A stretch of 64,000 nt of DNA from Bacteroidota bacterium (GCA_025363015.1 JANYEQ010000006.1:62001-126000); one strand, 5' to 3'; numbered from the stretch's first letter, positions 9,029 through 18,986 are shown. The notes: generated from the sequence alone by a model not told the origin. A program made the numbers and translations.

Positions 9029-10228
9029 TTGAAAAAAAGTATTTCTATAATTGGTGGTGGTGCAAGTGCTTTAATATTAGGCTGTGAGTTAAATAGTGAA
9101 AAATACGATATTACCATTTACGAAAAAAATAATGCCTTAGGGCGAAAGTTTTTAGTAGCGGGCGATGGAGGTTTAAACCTAACGCATAGCCAAAACCCAG
9201 CCAATTTTATAAAACAATATACACCTTATACATTTTTACAAAACGCTTTTACTAATTTTAATAACAGTCATTTTATTACTTGGATAAATAATTTAGGCGT
9301 TAAAACCTTTGTTGGCAGCAGTGCTAGAGTTTTTCCAAAAAAAGAATATAAACCAATAGATGTTTTAAACGCACTCTTAATAAAACTAAAAAACAATAAC
9401 GTTGCTTTAAAATATAAATACGAGTGGAAAGGTTTTTTAACAAGCACTACTTTAATTTTTGAAAACAATAATAAACTACTTGAAATAAATAGCGATTACA
9501 CCATTTTCTGTTTAGGCGGAGCAAGCTGGCAAGTTACTGGTAGCAGTGGCAATTGGACAAATTATTTTGCGCAAAAAAATATTACAATACAACCATTTAA
9601 AGCCAGTAATTGTGCTTTTAAAATAAATTGGGCAAACAATTTTAGTGCTAAAATAGAAGGTAAATTATTAAAAAACATTTCGTTAATGTGTAATACTACT
9701 ACGCATTTTGGCGAAATTGTATTTACTAAATTTGGTATTGAGGGAAGTGGCGTTTACCCACTAAGTCCCTTAATTAGAGAGCAACTAGAGCAAACTAAAC
9801 AGGCGCAAATTTATATTGATTTTAAACCAACATTAACTATTGAAAAAATTATAGAAAAAATAAGTTCTATTGTTAACAACAAGCACTTTACTCAAAATTT
9901 AAAAACAACACTAAACTTAACACCTTTACACCTACAGCTTTTAAAACATTTTTTAAGTAAAGATGATTTTTTTAACCCCGCCCTTTTAGCTCAACATATT
10001 AAAAAATTTAACTTAAACATTGATGCTTTAGCCCCTATAGATGAAGCTATATCTACTGTTGGCGGAATTTGTTTAACTGAAATAAATTCAAACTTCGAAT
10101 TATACAAACTAAAAAATAATTTTGTAATTGGCGAAATGTTAAATTATGATGCCCCAACAGGCGGTTATTTGCTACAATCGTGTTTTAGCATGGGTAAATA
10201 TGTGGCCGATTATTTAAACAATAAATGA
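9029..10228 (+). CDS. HI0933/BaiN-family FAD-dependent oxidoreductase
   Basis: This 399-residue flavoprotein belongs to the HI0933-like group of predicted NAD(P)/FAD-dependent oxidoreductases. Few of these have an assigned substrate. The N-terminal dinucleotide-binding motif is SIIGGGASAL, followed by YEKNNALGRKFLVAGDGG and LNLTHS. The latter replaces the commoner GGGRCNLTN and points to the branch known from Pseudomonas PP_4765-type proteins. The C-terminal GEMLNYDAPTGGYLLQ motif near the second FAD contact is present. The start is TTG at 9029, since it places the Rossmann glycines at the normal distance and no ATG precedes it in frame. It lies between the rpmH terminator and dnaN. Confidence 0.85.
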   Translation: MKKSISIIGGGASALILGCELNSEKYDITIYEKNNALGRKFLVAGDGGLNLTHSQNPANFIKQYTPYTFLQNAFTNFNNSHFITWINNLGVKTFVGSSARVFPKKEYKPIDVLNALLIKLKNNNVALKYKYEWKGFLTSTTLIFENNNKLLEINSDYTIFCLGGASWQVTGSSGNWTNYFAQKNITIQPFKASNCAFKINWANNFSAKIEGKLLKNISLMCNTTTHFGEIVFTKFGIEGSGVYPLSPLIREQLEQTKQAQIYIDFKPTLTIEKIIEKISSIVNNKHFTQNLKTTLNLTPLHLQLLKHFLSKDDFFNPALLAQHIKKFNLNIDALAPIDEAISTVGGICLTEINSNFELYKLKNNFVIGEMLNYDAPTGGYLLQSCFSMGKYVADYLNNK

Positions 10229-10280
10229 TTTATTATAAAATCAAATTTTAACCCAATTATAACTTTAACACTAAAAAAAT

Positions 10281-10323
10281 AAAGGCGACATATTAATTAA
10301 ATATAAAATGTAATGCCTTTTTT
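10281..10323 (+). terminator. Possible terminator; rest of the gap 10229-10534 is empty
   Basis: AAAGGC (10281-10286) and GCCTTT (10315-10320) can pair around an inner ACAT/ATGT stem, followed by Ts, about 50 bases past the flavoprotein stop. In the rest of the 306-base gap before dnaN I see no coding remnant, no clear DnaA box and no convincing promoter. It is simply very AT-rich. Confidence 0.5.
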
Positions 10324-10534
10324 ATAGCTACTATTAATACTACAACTATTTCTGCTAGTTTTTAGGTTTTACAAAATGGTAAATAGATTTGTAAAAAAAT
10401 ATCAAATTATAAGGTTTTTTAAAAACACAAGTCATTTTATGCTGTTAAAAAGTAACTTATAACTATTAGCTTTTAATAGCCCTTTTTTAGTTGTAACATA
10501 TAATTTTACTATCTTAAATTATAATTTATTCATT

Positions 10535-11656
10535 ATGAACTTTGTAGTATCAGCATCAACACTATTAAAACATTTAAAATCAATAAGTGGCGTTTTAAAC
10601 ACAAATAATACTATTCCAATTTTAGATTGCTTTTTGTTTGAAATAAATAAAAATGAGTTAACGCTTTGCGCTAGCGATATGGAAACTACCATTACCACTA
10701 CTTTAAAAATTGAGTGTAATGAAGCTGGTAATATTGCCATTCCTGCAAAAACATTAATGGATACATTAGCAAATTTACCAGAGCAGCCCATTTCGTTTAT
10801 TGTTGATAAAACAAAACATTCTATTAAAATTAAAACTGAAACTGGCGATTATAATATTACTGGACAAAATGGCGATGAATACCCAAAATTACCAAAGTTA
10901 GATTCGCAAACATCCTTAGTAATTAAAAGTGATGTGTTGGCTAATGCTATTAACAAAACTATTTTTGCTACAGGTAACGATGATTTACGCCCCGTAATGA
11001 GTGGTGTATTTTGTCAGTTTAGCGAAACCAACTCTATTTTTGTAGCTACCGATGCACATAAACTAGTTCGTTATACTCGCACCGACGCAAAAGCTGGCGC
11101 CGCCGCTTCGTTCATCATGCCAAAAAAACCATTAAATGTTTTAAAAACATTGTTAATGGGCATTGATGATGCTGTAAAGGTTGATTTTAATAAAACAAAC
11201 GCTCTATTTAGTTTTGGCAATGTAAATTTAATTTGCCGTTTAATTGATGGTAAGTATCCAAATTACGAAGCCGTAATACCTAAACAAAATCCAAACAAAT
11301 TAACTGTTGACAGAAGTGCATTTTTAGGAGCTTTAAAGCGCGTAAGTGTGTTTAGCAATAAAGCCACTCACCAAATTAGAGTAAAAGTTACAGGCAGTCA
11401 ATTACAAGTTAGTGCCGAAGATTTAGATTATGCCAACGAAGGGCAAGAAACCTTAACCTGTACTTACATCGGCGAAGATATGGAAATTGGCTTTAACTCC
11501 CGCTTTTTAGTAGAAATGGTAAGCAATTTAGAGGCGGATGAAATTACTATTGAAATGAGTGCGCCTAACCGTGCAGGTATTATTTTACCAAACAATAAAT
11601 CAAACCCTGCTGAAGATATTTTAATGTTGGTAATGCCTGTAATGCTTAATAATTAA
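10535..11656 (+). CDS. dnaN: DNA polymerase III beta subunit (sliding clamp)
   Basis: DnaN forms the dimeric ring that tethers polymerase III and many repair factors to DNA. The 373-residue length is that of the three-domain clamp. Recognisable segments are the start MNFVVSASTLLKHL, TIPILDCFLFE in domain I, LRPVMSGVF in domain II, LIDGKYPNYEAVIP, and the C-terminal LVMPVMLNN, which corresponds to the conserved end of clamps (…MPMR). No dnaA or recF is adjacent, which is normal in Bacteroidota, where dnaN is often unlinked. Confidence 0.96.
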   Translation: MNFVVSASTLLKHLKSISGVLNTNNTIPILDCFLFEINKNELTLCASDMETTITTTLKIECNEAGNIAIPAKTLMDTLANLPEQPISFIVDKTKHSIKIKTETGDYNITGQNGDEYPKLPKLDSQTSLVIKSDVLANAINKTIFATGNDDLRPVMSGVFCQFSETNSIFVATDAHKLVRYTRTDAKAGAAASFIMPKKPLNVLKTLLMGIDDAVKVDFNKTNALFSFGNVNLICRLIDGKYPNYEAVIPKQNPNKLTVDRSAFLGALKRVSVFSNKATHQIRVKVTGSQLQVSAEDLDYANEGQETLTCTYIGEDMEIGFNSRFLVEMVSNLEADEITIEMSAPNRAGIILPNNKSNPAEDILMLVMPVMLNN

Positions 11657-11686
11657 CAATTAAATAAAGTGCTTATCCATTTTACA

Positions 11687-12274
11687 TTAAAGCTTTAAAA
11701 GTTTAAATAACTCTTCTTGTTCTATTTCTATCACGTCTCCAGGTTGCATCGTGCCTAGTTCTAAATCTTCAATTTTAGTACGAATTAAGCGTCTACACTT
11801 ATGCCTAACGGCAGTACACATTTTGCGTATTTGCCTATTTTTACCTTCCGTTAAAATAAATTGCAACCATGTTTGGGGCAAATCTTCTCTTAAACTTTTT
11901 GGGCGTAAGGCTAAATTTATTGGCTTATTAATGATAGTTACTTGGCAAGCTTGTGTGGTGTAAAGCCTATTTTGGCCTTTAATTAAAATTTGCACTCCTG
12001 TGTTTAATAGTTGCAAAGCCTCTTCGCTAATCACTTTTTCTACTTGCACTATGTAACTGCGTGTGTGCTTTTTTTCTGGGTGTAATAAGCGTTGGGTTAG
12101 GGTTTTATCGGTTGTTAAAATTAAAAGGCCTTCGCTTTCATCATCTAACCTACCCACTGCATTTGTGCCCTGCGGAAAATTATACTTTAATTCGCCTAGT
12201 TTACTTTGTTCATAAGGACTAACAAATTGTGATACCATTTTATAAGGCTTATATATAATAAAATAGCGGTTCAC
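11687..12274 (-). CDS. rluE: 23S rRNA pseudouridine synthase, RluE-like
   Basis: This 195-residue enzyme of the RsuA/RluB family converts a specific rRNA uridine to pseudouridine. The catalytic motif GRLDDESEGLLILT contains the nucleophilic Asp, and the second family motif EGKNRQIRKM is present in the C-terminal half. It lacks an N-terminal S4 domain: the protein starts directly with the catalytic-domain strand YFIIYKPYKM. This matches RluE rather than RsuA/RluB/RluF. It is convergent with dnaN and divergent from the TPR/PD40 gene. The exact target base is inferred from family resemblance only. Confidence 0.85.
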   Translation of the reverse strand: MNRYFIIYKPYKMVSQFVSPYEQSKLGELKYNFPQGTNAVGRLDDESEGLLILTTDKTLTQRLLHPEKKHTRSYIVQVEKVISEEALQLLNTGVQILIKGQNRLYTTQACQVTIINKPINLALRPKSLREDLPQTWLQFILTEGKNRQIRKMCTAVRHKCRRLIRTKIEDLELGTMQPGDVIEIEQEELFKLLKL

Positions 12275-12326
12275 AAAAAAAGATGTTTAAAATTTAAATA
12301 TAGTAATTAAATTAGCTCACATTATA

Positions 12327-15278
12327 ATGAAAGCTTTTTTAATAGTATTTTTTTATTACTTTATATTTATTAGTATGAGCAATGGTATCTATGCTCAAAA
12401 ATTAGATAGTATAAAACCCAAATCGCTTGATATTAAAGAAGAGTTTACCTTAACTAAAAAAAGAAAATACACATATTTTGTTTCGGATAGATTAAGCGAC
12501 GATAATAAATACGATGTTTTTAAAATAACACCTACCAACTTGTCTCCTACTGCTATTGTTGTGCGTGGGCATTCAGAGGTAATTGGAAACCCCACTTTAA
12601 AAAAACTAAAAATATTAGTATATAATGCCTCTAACAATGAGTTAGTAGGTATTTATAATACAAATAAGTATACAGGCAATTATATTTTAGTGTTAGTACC
12701 TAACGTTAAATATGTTTTTAAAGTTGAAATAACGGGTTACGAAACACTAAGCGAAATAGTAGAAGTGCCCTTAAAAATAGATTACGAAGTGTGTAAGCAA
12801 GATTTAATTATAAAATTAAACGATAAAAGAAAACCAACCCTAAGCCTCACTAATTTTTTTGAAGATGAAGATGAAAAAGTATATTTACTCAAATCTACCA
12901 TTGATAGCACAGGCCTAAGTACTGCAAATTCTATTTTTACACAACAAAAAAACAATAAAAATAATCCTAAAGAAAAATTAATCTCCACCATTGATGCTCT
13001 AGTAAAAAAACAAGTAATAGAAGAAAATAAAAAACCCGCCGAAGCTTTAAAGGCGTTTAACGCTAATGATTTTGAAACAGCAAGCGCGCTGTATTCAGCG
13101 TTGCTAAAAAATGATCCACAAGATCCTTTTGCTAATTATTACTATGGCGCATCGCTTTTAAAATTAAACAAAAGTATTGCCAAAGCTATAAACTCATTAC
13201 AAATAGCAGTTGCAACAAAAGATATACCTATTGATGTGTATTTATATTTAGGTAAAGCGTATCATTTATCATATATTTTTCAAGATGCGTTAATTGCCTT
13301 AGAAGATTATAAAAAACGAGCATCGCCCACCGAAATACAAAAAAACAACCTATCACAATTAATTAATAATTGTAAAAGTGGTGCTACTTTAATTACCGAA
13401 CAGGTAAACATTGAAATACTTAAACGCACAACCATATTAGAAGAAAATTTATTAGCCACCTATAATGCCGAGTTAATAAATGATAGATTAAAATACAAAA
13501 CCGATTTTTTTAAGTCGGCAATTGATAAGAAAAAATTAAATAAACAGCTTTTGTGTACCTTTAATAATAACGAATACATTCACATAAGTTATGGCGATAA
13601 AGAAACCAACGGTACCGATTTATTTAAAAATATAACAATGCCAAATGGCACTATTGGCGCAAATCAAAACATTGGCGTAGCAATAAACACACCTTATGAC
13701 GAAAACTACCCCTACATAACTAAAGATGGTAATGCCCTTTATTTTAGTAGTAAAGGCCACAACAGTATGGGAGGATTTGATATTTTTAAATGCACTCGTA
13801 CCAATAGCACTAGCGCTTGGAGTGCTCCAGAAAATATGGGCTTTCCAATAAACTCTACCTACGACGATTTTTTATTTATACCCGATTCGTTAGGCGAATT
13901 TGCATGGATGTGTAGTAACCGAAAAAATAATAGATTAGAATATATTCATCTAAAATTACCAAAAGGTATTACCGAACACTCTGTGGTAAAAGGTAGTTTT
14001 GGCACCACAGACTCTTTACCAAGCCATGATGCAATTATTACGGTGTATAACTTTAGTACTAAAGAAATTGCAGGTGTTTATAAAACAAATTCACAATCGG
14101 GTAAATATTTAATGATACTTACAGCTGGCGTAAAGTATGAGATGATGGTTGAATCTGTTGGTTACCCTGAAATGAGTACTGTTTTTGATATTCCAAAAAA
14201 GAAAGGCGATTTTATTTTAAAACAAGTCATTAAATTTCAAAAAGACGCGTTTAAAAAATCGCTAAAAGTAAATAACTATTTTACAGAAACCGAAGCAGCA
14301 AACGTAACGCTCGATATTGTGGCCCCAAGCCTTGCAGTTAACAATACCAACCTAGATGTTTTAAAAACTAAAGATAAAAAACCTGTGCGCACAAAAAATG
14401 AAACTCAAAAAGATCAAGAAGATTTACACTTGGCACAACAATTAACACAGCAAACTAATTATAACGAAGCGATAATTATATACCAAGGCCTAGAACAATA
14501 TATAAATTTAGAAGCGCCCGATTTGTATAATTATGGCATTTGTTTATTTAATATAAAAAAAGATAAATCAACCTGTATAAAAGCATTAACAATAGCCGCT
14601 GCAAATAAAACTACACCTGTAGATGTGTTTTACTATTTAGCTAAAGCAACTTATTTAAGTTATAAGTTTAGCGATGCTATTAAACTTTATACTAAATTTA
14701 AAACTCTTGCAAAACCTGCCGATGTTGAAAAACTAAACGTAGATAGAGAAATAGAATGCTGTAATAATTGCATAAAATATGTAAATAACCCAACTGTATT
14801 AGAGGTATATGAAAAAAAGCATGTAGATGTTTTAACGATGCAAAATTCGTTTGCAAATATAGAATCGGGGGGTAAAGTATTAATTATTACTGATGATTTT
14901 AGAAGCAGCATTGATAAAAAGAAAAACTTTAAATCGCTTATTTATTTAACACCCGATAAAAACACAATTTTTTATTCGAGCTATGGCGAAGATGAAAATA
15001 ATGGTAAAGACATTTATCGTTTAAATAAATTAAGCAGTGGTAAATGGTGTCCTACACCACAAAATATTTCGGCTATAAATACAAATTTAGATGAAGAATA
15101 CCCTTGCCTATCTAAAGATGGTAAAACACTATATTTTAGTAGCAAAGGTTACGATAATATGGGAGGTTATGATGTGTTTAAAAGTACATGGGACAACAAC
15201 TTAAACGATTGGACAAAACCCATAAGTATGGGCGCTCCTATTAATTCGCCATACGAGGATATTTATTTTTTGGAGTAA
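12327..15278 (+). CDS. Secreted TPR / PD40 beta-propeller protein with duplicated module
   Basis: A 983-residue exported protein with a signal peptide at 1-23 (cleavage after YAQ). After one propeller-like blade (about 48-70, YFVSDRLSDDNKYDVFK) the same set of domains occurs twice. Copy one has a carboxypeptidase-regulatory-like/CNA-like domain at about 75-165, TPR-like helices at 240-350 and a PD40/WD40-like propeller segment at 390-550 (DGNALYFSSKGHNSMGGFDIFK). Copy two has the same domains at about 550-635, 700-820 and 855-983, with DGKTLYFSSKGYDNMGGYDVFK-type blades. Proteins with these domains plus a C-terminal OmpA domain include PorE of the T9SS; here OmpA is absent and the chain stops right after the last blade. 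The function is unknown; a periplasmic or surface scaffold is inferred. Confidence 0.8.
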   Translation: MKAFLIVFFYYFIFISMSNGIYAQKLDSIKPKSLDIKEEFTLTKKRKYTYFVSDRLSDDNKYDVFKITPTNLSPTAIVVRGHSEVIGNPTLKKLKILVYNASNNELVGIYNTNKYTGNYILVLVPNVKYVFKVEITGYETLSEIVEVPLKIDYEVCKQDLIIKLNDKRKPTLSLTNFFEDEDEKVYLLKSTIDSTGLSTANSIFTQQKNNKNNPKEKLISTIDALVKKQVIEENKKPAEALKAFNANDFETASALYSALLKNDPQDPFANYYYGASLLKLNKSIAKAINSLQIAVATKDIPIDVYLYLGKAYHLSYIFQDALIALEDYKKRASPTEIQKNNLSQLINNCKSGATLITEQVNIEILKRTTILEENLLATYNAELINDRLKYKTDFFKSAIDKKKLNKQLLCTFNNNEYIHISYGDKETNGTDLFKNITMPNGTIGANQNIGVAINTPYDENYPYITKDGNALYFSSKGHNSMGGFDIFKCTRTNSTSAWSAPENMGFPINSTYDDFLFIPDSLGEFAWMCSNRKNNRLEYIHLKLPKGITEHSVVKGSFGTTDSLPSHDAIITVYNFSTKEIAGVYKTNSQSGKYLMILTAGVKYEMMVESVGYPEMSTVFDIPKKKGDFILKQVIKFQKDAFKKSLKVNNYFTETEAANVTLDIVAPSLAVNNTNLDVLKTKDKKPVRTKNETQKDQEDLHLAQQLTQQTNYNEAIIIYQGLEQYINLEAPDLYNYGICLFNIKKDKSTCIKALTIAAANKTTPVDVFYYLAKATYLSYKFSDAIKLYTKFKTLAKPADVEKLNVDREIECCNNCIKYVNNPTVLEVYEKKHVDVLTMQNSFANIESGGKVLIITDDFRSSIDKKKNFKSLIYLTPDKNTIFYSSYGEDENNGKDIYRLNKLSSGKWCPTPQNISAINTNLDEEYPCLSKDGKTLYFSSKGYDNMGGYDVFKSTWDNNLNDWTKPISMGAPINSPYEDIYFLE

Positions 15279-15330
15279 GTTGGCTTTAGTAATAAAACAA
15301 TATCTTTACTAATAAGTAAATTTATAAAAT

Positions 15331-16800
15331 ATGGCTTTTGGATTATCTCCCAAACATCAAGAAATAATTGAAATAATTGATTTATCCGAAAAAGAGTTTA
15401 TTGTAATTGCTTTAGAAGTAGTTAAAAAACTCGGGTGGAATTCGAGCTATATTAGCGAAAAAGGATTTATTGCATATACAAAATTTTCGATGAGTTCTTA
15501 TGGCGAAGAATTAAAAATAACCGTTAATGCAACGAATGTTACCATAAAGAGTGAATGTACTGGCAGCCAATTAATGGATTGGGGAAAAAACAAAAAAAAT
15601 GTTGAAGATTTTGTCTTTACTTATAATCAAATTAAATCTACCTTTTCTAAAGATGAACTTGATGAAAAAATTATAGAAATTAAACAAAAGTTTATTCTTT
15701 CAGAGCAAGATGTTTTAAACCAAGCACCGCTAAATACCAAAGAAAAATTATCTGGATTTTTTTCAATATTTAAACCCACAAAAGGTTTTTACATTACGCC
15801 TATACTTCTAAACCTAAACATATTAGTTTTTATTGTTATGGCTTTTTCGGGTGTAAACATTTTTATGCCTGAAAGTGAACAGTTATTAGCATGGGGTGCT
15901 AATTTTAAACCCGCAACTTTAAATGGTCAATGGTGGCGGTTGTTTACATGTTATTTTTTACATATTGGTATTTTTCACCTGCTTATGAATATGTATGCGT
16001 TACTCTATATTGGCGTATTACTCGAGCCCATTTTAGGAACGGCAAGGTTTTTATCTGCATATGTTGTGGCAGGTATTGGAGCTAGTTTAACAAGTCTATT
16101 ATGGCACGATTTAACAATTAGTGCCGGCGCTTCGGGCGCAATATTTGGCATGTATGGTGTATTTTTAGCAATGCTCACCACTAATCATATTGAAAAATCT
16201 GCAAGGAAGGCTTTACTAACAAGCATTGCTGTGTTTGTAGGTTATAATTTACTCAATGGGATAAAAGGAGGCATTGATAATGCTGCTCACATTGGTGGGC
16301 TTTTAAGCGGAGTTATTATTGGTTACGTTTTTTATCCTAGTTTAAAAGAAACTAATTCTAAAAAATATCAAACCATTGGTATAAGTTTTATCTCTATTAC
16401 CATTGTAGTTGCAACCATTTTTATTTGTTCTAATACTTCAAATGATGTAGTAATATATGAAGAGAAAATAAAAGACTTTGTTGCCATGGAAGCTAAGGCC
16501 TTAGAGGTATACCATCTTCCCGAAAATACTTCTAACGAAAAAATATTAAATTTAATAAACAATCAAGGTATTACAATGTGGAATAAATGCATTGTGTTAA
16601 TAACAGATTTACAAAAATTAGATTTGCCATCAACTCTACAAAATAAAAATAAGCTATTAAACTATTATTGTAAACTAAGACTTGAAAATTACAAACTTCT
16701 TAGCAAAGCAATTACTGAGAATACTGATACGTATAAATTACAAATTGATAGTTGCGGAATTAAAATTGAGCAAACAATTAAAAAATTATCTGAACAATAA
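15331..16800 (+). CDS. Rhomboid-family intramembrane serine protease
   Basis: This 489-residue membrane protease cleaves transmembrane segments. Residues 1-150 form a soluble N-terminal domain, followed by six or so helices from about 155 to 360. The first loop has WWRLFTCYFLHIGIFHLLMN with the conserved His/Asn. The catalytic serine is S268 in GASGAIFG and the partner is H320 in NAAHIGG, so the dyad is complete. The C-terminal ~120 residues are a soluble, helix-rich tail without a domain I recognise. The substrate is unknown. It is co-directional with the TPR/PD40 gene upstream (52-base gap) and the cytochrome c/monooxygenase gene downstream (24-base gap), so co-transcription is possible. 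Confidence 0.92.
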   Translation: MAFGLSPKHQEIIEIIDLSEKEFIVIALEVVKKLGWNSSYISEKGFIAYTKFSMSSYGEELKITVNATNVTIKSECTGSQLMDWGKNKKNVEDFVFTYNQIKSTFSKDELDEKIIEIKQKFILSEQDVLNQAPLNTKEKLSGFFSIFKPTKGFYITPILLNLNILVFIVMAFSGVNIFMPESEQLLAWGANFKPATLNGQWWRLFTCYFLHIGIFHLLMNMYALLYIGVLLEPILGTARFLSAYVVAGIGASLTSLLWHDLTISAGASGAIFGMYGVFLAMLTTNHIEKSARKALLTSIAVFVGYNLLNGIKGGIDNAAHIGGLLSGVIIGYVFYPSLKETNSKKYQTIGISFISITIVVATIFICSNTSNDVVIYEEKIKDFVAMEAKALEVYHLPENTSNEKILNLINNQGITMWNKCIVLITDLQKLDLPSTLQNKNKLLNYYCKLRLENYKLLSKAITENTDTYKLQIDSCGIKIEQTIKKLSEQ

Positions 16801-16824
16801 AAAATAAACGTTATAACGTTTAAA

Positions 16825-18219
16825 ATGAAAATAAATATTTATTTTATATTTAGTGGTTTAGTTTTTATTCTGTTTTCTTGTTCTCAAGAGGGTAATCAAG
16901 AAAAAAAGAAGGGTTTAGTTATAGAACCAATTACCTGGAGCCAACACATTGCGCCTATTATTTTTAAAAACTGCAGTCCTTGTCATCGCCCTGGTCAAAG
17001 TGGTCCGTTTAATTTATTGAGTTATACCGATGCCATTAAAAAAGCAAAACTTATAAAATTTGTTACGCAAACCCGCTATATGCCCCCGTGGCCGGCGGAT
17101 GCCAACTATTCGCACTTTGTAGGCGAAAAAGTATTAACAAACACAGAGATTGAATTAATTAAAAATTGGGTTAATAGCGGTTTGCTACTTGGCGATAGTA
17201 TAAAGCAACCACCTGTGCCAATATTTTATAACGGTTCTGGGCTTGGCAAACCTGATTTGGTAATTAAAGCCCAAAAAGCCTATCAAATAAAGGCTAACGG
17301 CACAGATGCTTTTTTAATTATGAAATTCCCTTACCAAATTAGTAGCGATACCTTACTTGATTTTGTAGAATTTGTACCCAACCAACGTAAATTAGTACAT
17401 CATGTAAACGGCCATTTAATTAGTTATGATGAAAATAGAAATTTTAATTATATGAATGGTGAATCAATTTCAATTGATACTAAATCTCAGTTAGTAGACG
17501 TGTACAAAAACATGCACATTCCCTATACCGATAATTTACAGCCACAATTCCCAACCCTTACACCTAATGTTGTATATTATTTGCCAGGTTATATTCCGCC
17601 AAACTATCCAAAGGAATTGGGTGGTTACCGTTTAAAAAAACATGGTGCATTTTTGTTAAACAATATACATTATGGGCCAAGCAACAAGGTTTTGTTAGAT
17701 AGCAGCTACCTGAATGTGTTTTATCGTAAATCGCCTATTGAACGCCCTGTAATAGAAAGCCAACTAGGCACCTTTGGAATTTCAAAAATTGAACCTGAAT
17801 TTATTATTCCACCCAACCAAATAAAAACATTTACAACACAAACAAAATTAAGCAAAGCTATTTCGTTACTATCTATTAACCCACACATGCATTTAATTGG
17901 CAGAACCTTTTGGGCTTTTGCATTAACGCCTCATGGCGATACCATTCCACTTATAAAAATAAATAAATGGGATTTTAGATGGCAATATTACTATACTTTT
18001 TTACACCCTATTAAATTAGAAGTTGGCACTATTATAAAAGCAATTGGTAGTTTTGATAATACCACTAAAAATCCAAACAACCCCTATCATCCGCCACAAG
18101 TAATTACACAAGGTAATGGTGTGGAAAGTATGAAAACAACTGAAGAAATGTTTCAGTTTATTTTTACATACGTATTGTATAAAGAAGGGGATGAAAAAAT
18201 TAATTTAGAAAAAAAATAA
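16825..18219 (+). CDS. Lipoprotein with cytochrome c motif and PHM-like copper monooxygenase domain
   Basis: A 464-residue lipoprotein with lipobox LFSC (Cys19). An N-terminal haem-attachment motif CSPCH at 50-54 is followed by the conserved MPPWPAD of the family. The remainder resembles the copper type II ascorbate-dependent (peptidylglycine-hydroxylating, PHM-like) monooxygenase fold. It has a His pair at 192-193 (LVHHVN), HMH at 354-356 (NPHMHL) and a candidate Met ligand at 442 (TEEMF), corresponding to the CuH and CuM sites. Haem c plus copper suggests direct electron delivery to an oxidative reaction, but no substrate is known for these bacterial proteins. A paralogue with a T9SS tail lies at 44545-46125. 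Its stop is next to mqnA, which is convergent. Confidence 0.8.
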   Translation: MKINIYFIFSGLVFILFSCSQEGNQEKKKGLVIEPITWSQHIAPIIFKNCSPCHRPGQSGPFNLLSYTDAIKKAKLIKFVTQTRYMPPWPADANYSHFVGEKVLTNTEIELIKNWVNSGLLLGDSIKQPPVPIFYNGSGLGKPDLVIKAQKAYQIKANGTDAFLIMKFPYQISSDTLLDFVEFVPNQRKLVHHVNGHLISYDENRNFNYMNGESISIDTKSQLVDVYKNMHIPYTDNLQPQFPTLTPNVVYYLPGYIPPNYPKELGGYRLKKHGAFLLNNIHYGPSNKVLLDSSYLNVFYRKSPIERPVIESQLGTFGISKIEPEFIIPPNQIKTFTTQTKLSKAISLLSINPHMHLIGRTFWAFALTPHGDTIPLIKINKWDFRWQYYYTFLHPIKLEVGTIIKAIGSFDNTTKNPNNPYHPPQVITQGNGVESMKTTEEMFQFIFTYVLYKEGDEKINLEKK

Positions 18220-18221
18220 TT

Positions 18222-18974
18222 TTACAAATTAGCACTTTGTATATAGCCTAAAAATAATTGCAACGCTTTTAGTTTTTCGCTATCTAAATTATAGTTAATT
18301 CGTTGGGTTAAATACTCAATTGTTTTTTGTTTAGTAGTTGTTAAGCTCTTTTCATTTTCATCAATGGCTTGCAGGCAATTATCTGTCCCATATTTTAAAA
18401 CCGAATTAAATTCTACAATAAAATCAGCATTTAGTTTATGCGTACTCACCCAAGCTGCAAACACAAAAGGTAGGCCAGTAAATAGTTGCCATTCTTCTGC
18501 CAAATCGTACTCGTACTCAAACGTGCCATTTAGTTTAAATGTTCTGTCGCCAATAACTACTGCAGCATTGGTGCCGCTAATGTTTTGCTCAAAGTTGGGT
18601 TTTGCATTTATAAACGCAACATCTAATTTCCAAAAAAATTTGCTTAATACTTTAGTAAGTGCAATAGATGATTTTGATTGGTAATCCAGCGTTATGGTTT
18701 TAATCTCGGTTAAAGGCACGTTGCTATAAAGTTTAACGCTATCTACTTTTCCAACTGCGCCAATACAATAATTTGTTTCAATAAAGTAGTTATCTAACTC
18801 CGGTAATAAAGCTACTGGCACCAATGCTAAATCTACCTGATTAAATTTTAGTTTTTGTGCGCAAATACTTGGTATATCTTCTTGTAAATCAATTTCAGAA
18901 ATTAAAGTACTATTCTTTAAGGCCCATTTAAAGGGCAACGTATTAGTATAATTTACAATAGATATTTTTATCAT
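18222..18974 (-). CDS. mqnA: Chorismate dehydratase, futalosine menaquinone pathway
   Basis: MqnA dehydrates chorismate to 3-enolpyruvoyl-benzoate, the first step of futalosine-dependent menaquinone synthesis. The 250 residues have the periplasmic-binding-protein-like fold of the family: N-terminal IVNYTNTLPFKWAL, DLALVPVALLPEL, SKSSIALTKVL and PFVFAAWVSTHK, which match conserved MqnA positions. It is 12 bases downstream of ribH on the same strand, so the two are probably one operon. Menaquinone is the usual respiratory quinone of the phylum. Other mqn genes are not in the window. Confidence 0.88.
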   Translation of the reverse strand: MIKISIVNYTNTLPFKWALKNSTLISEIDLQEDIPSICAQKLKFNQVDLALVPVALLPELDNYFIETNYCIGAVGKVDSVKLYSNVPLTEIKTITLDYQSKSSIALTKVLSKFFWKLDVAFINAKPNFEQNISGTNAAVVIGDRTFKLNGTFEYEYDLAEEWQLFTGLPFVFAAWVSTHKLNADFIVEFNSVLKYGTDNCLQAIDENEKSLTTTKQKTIEYLTQRINYNLDSEKLKALQLFLGYIQSANL

Positions 18975-18986
18975 TTTTTATTACGT

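Noticed and set aside
8698-9117. Minus-strand frame across rpmH and the flavoprotein start
   Set aside because: It runs through the rpmH promoter, gene and terminator; rpmH is certain on the plus strand.
10229-10534. Replication origin near dnaN
   Set aside because: No DnaA-box cluster (TTATCCACA) was found; only one imperfect match, TTATCCATT at about 11673, lies beyond dnaN. dnaA is not present.
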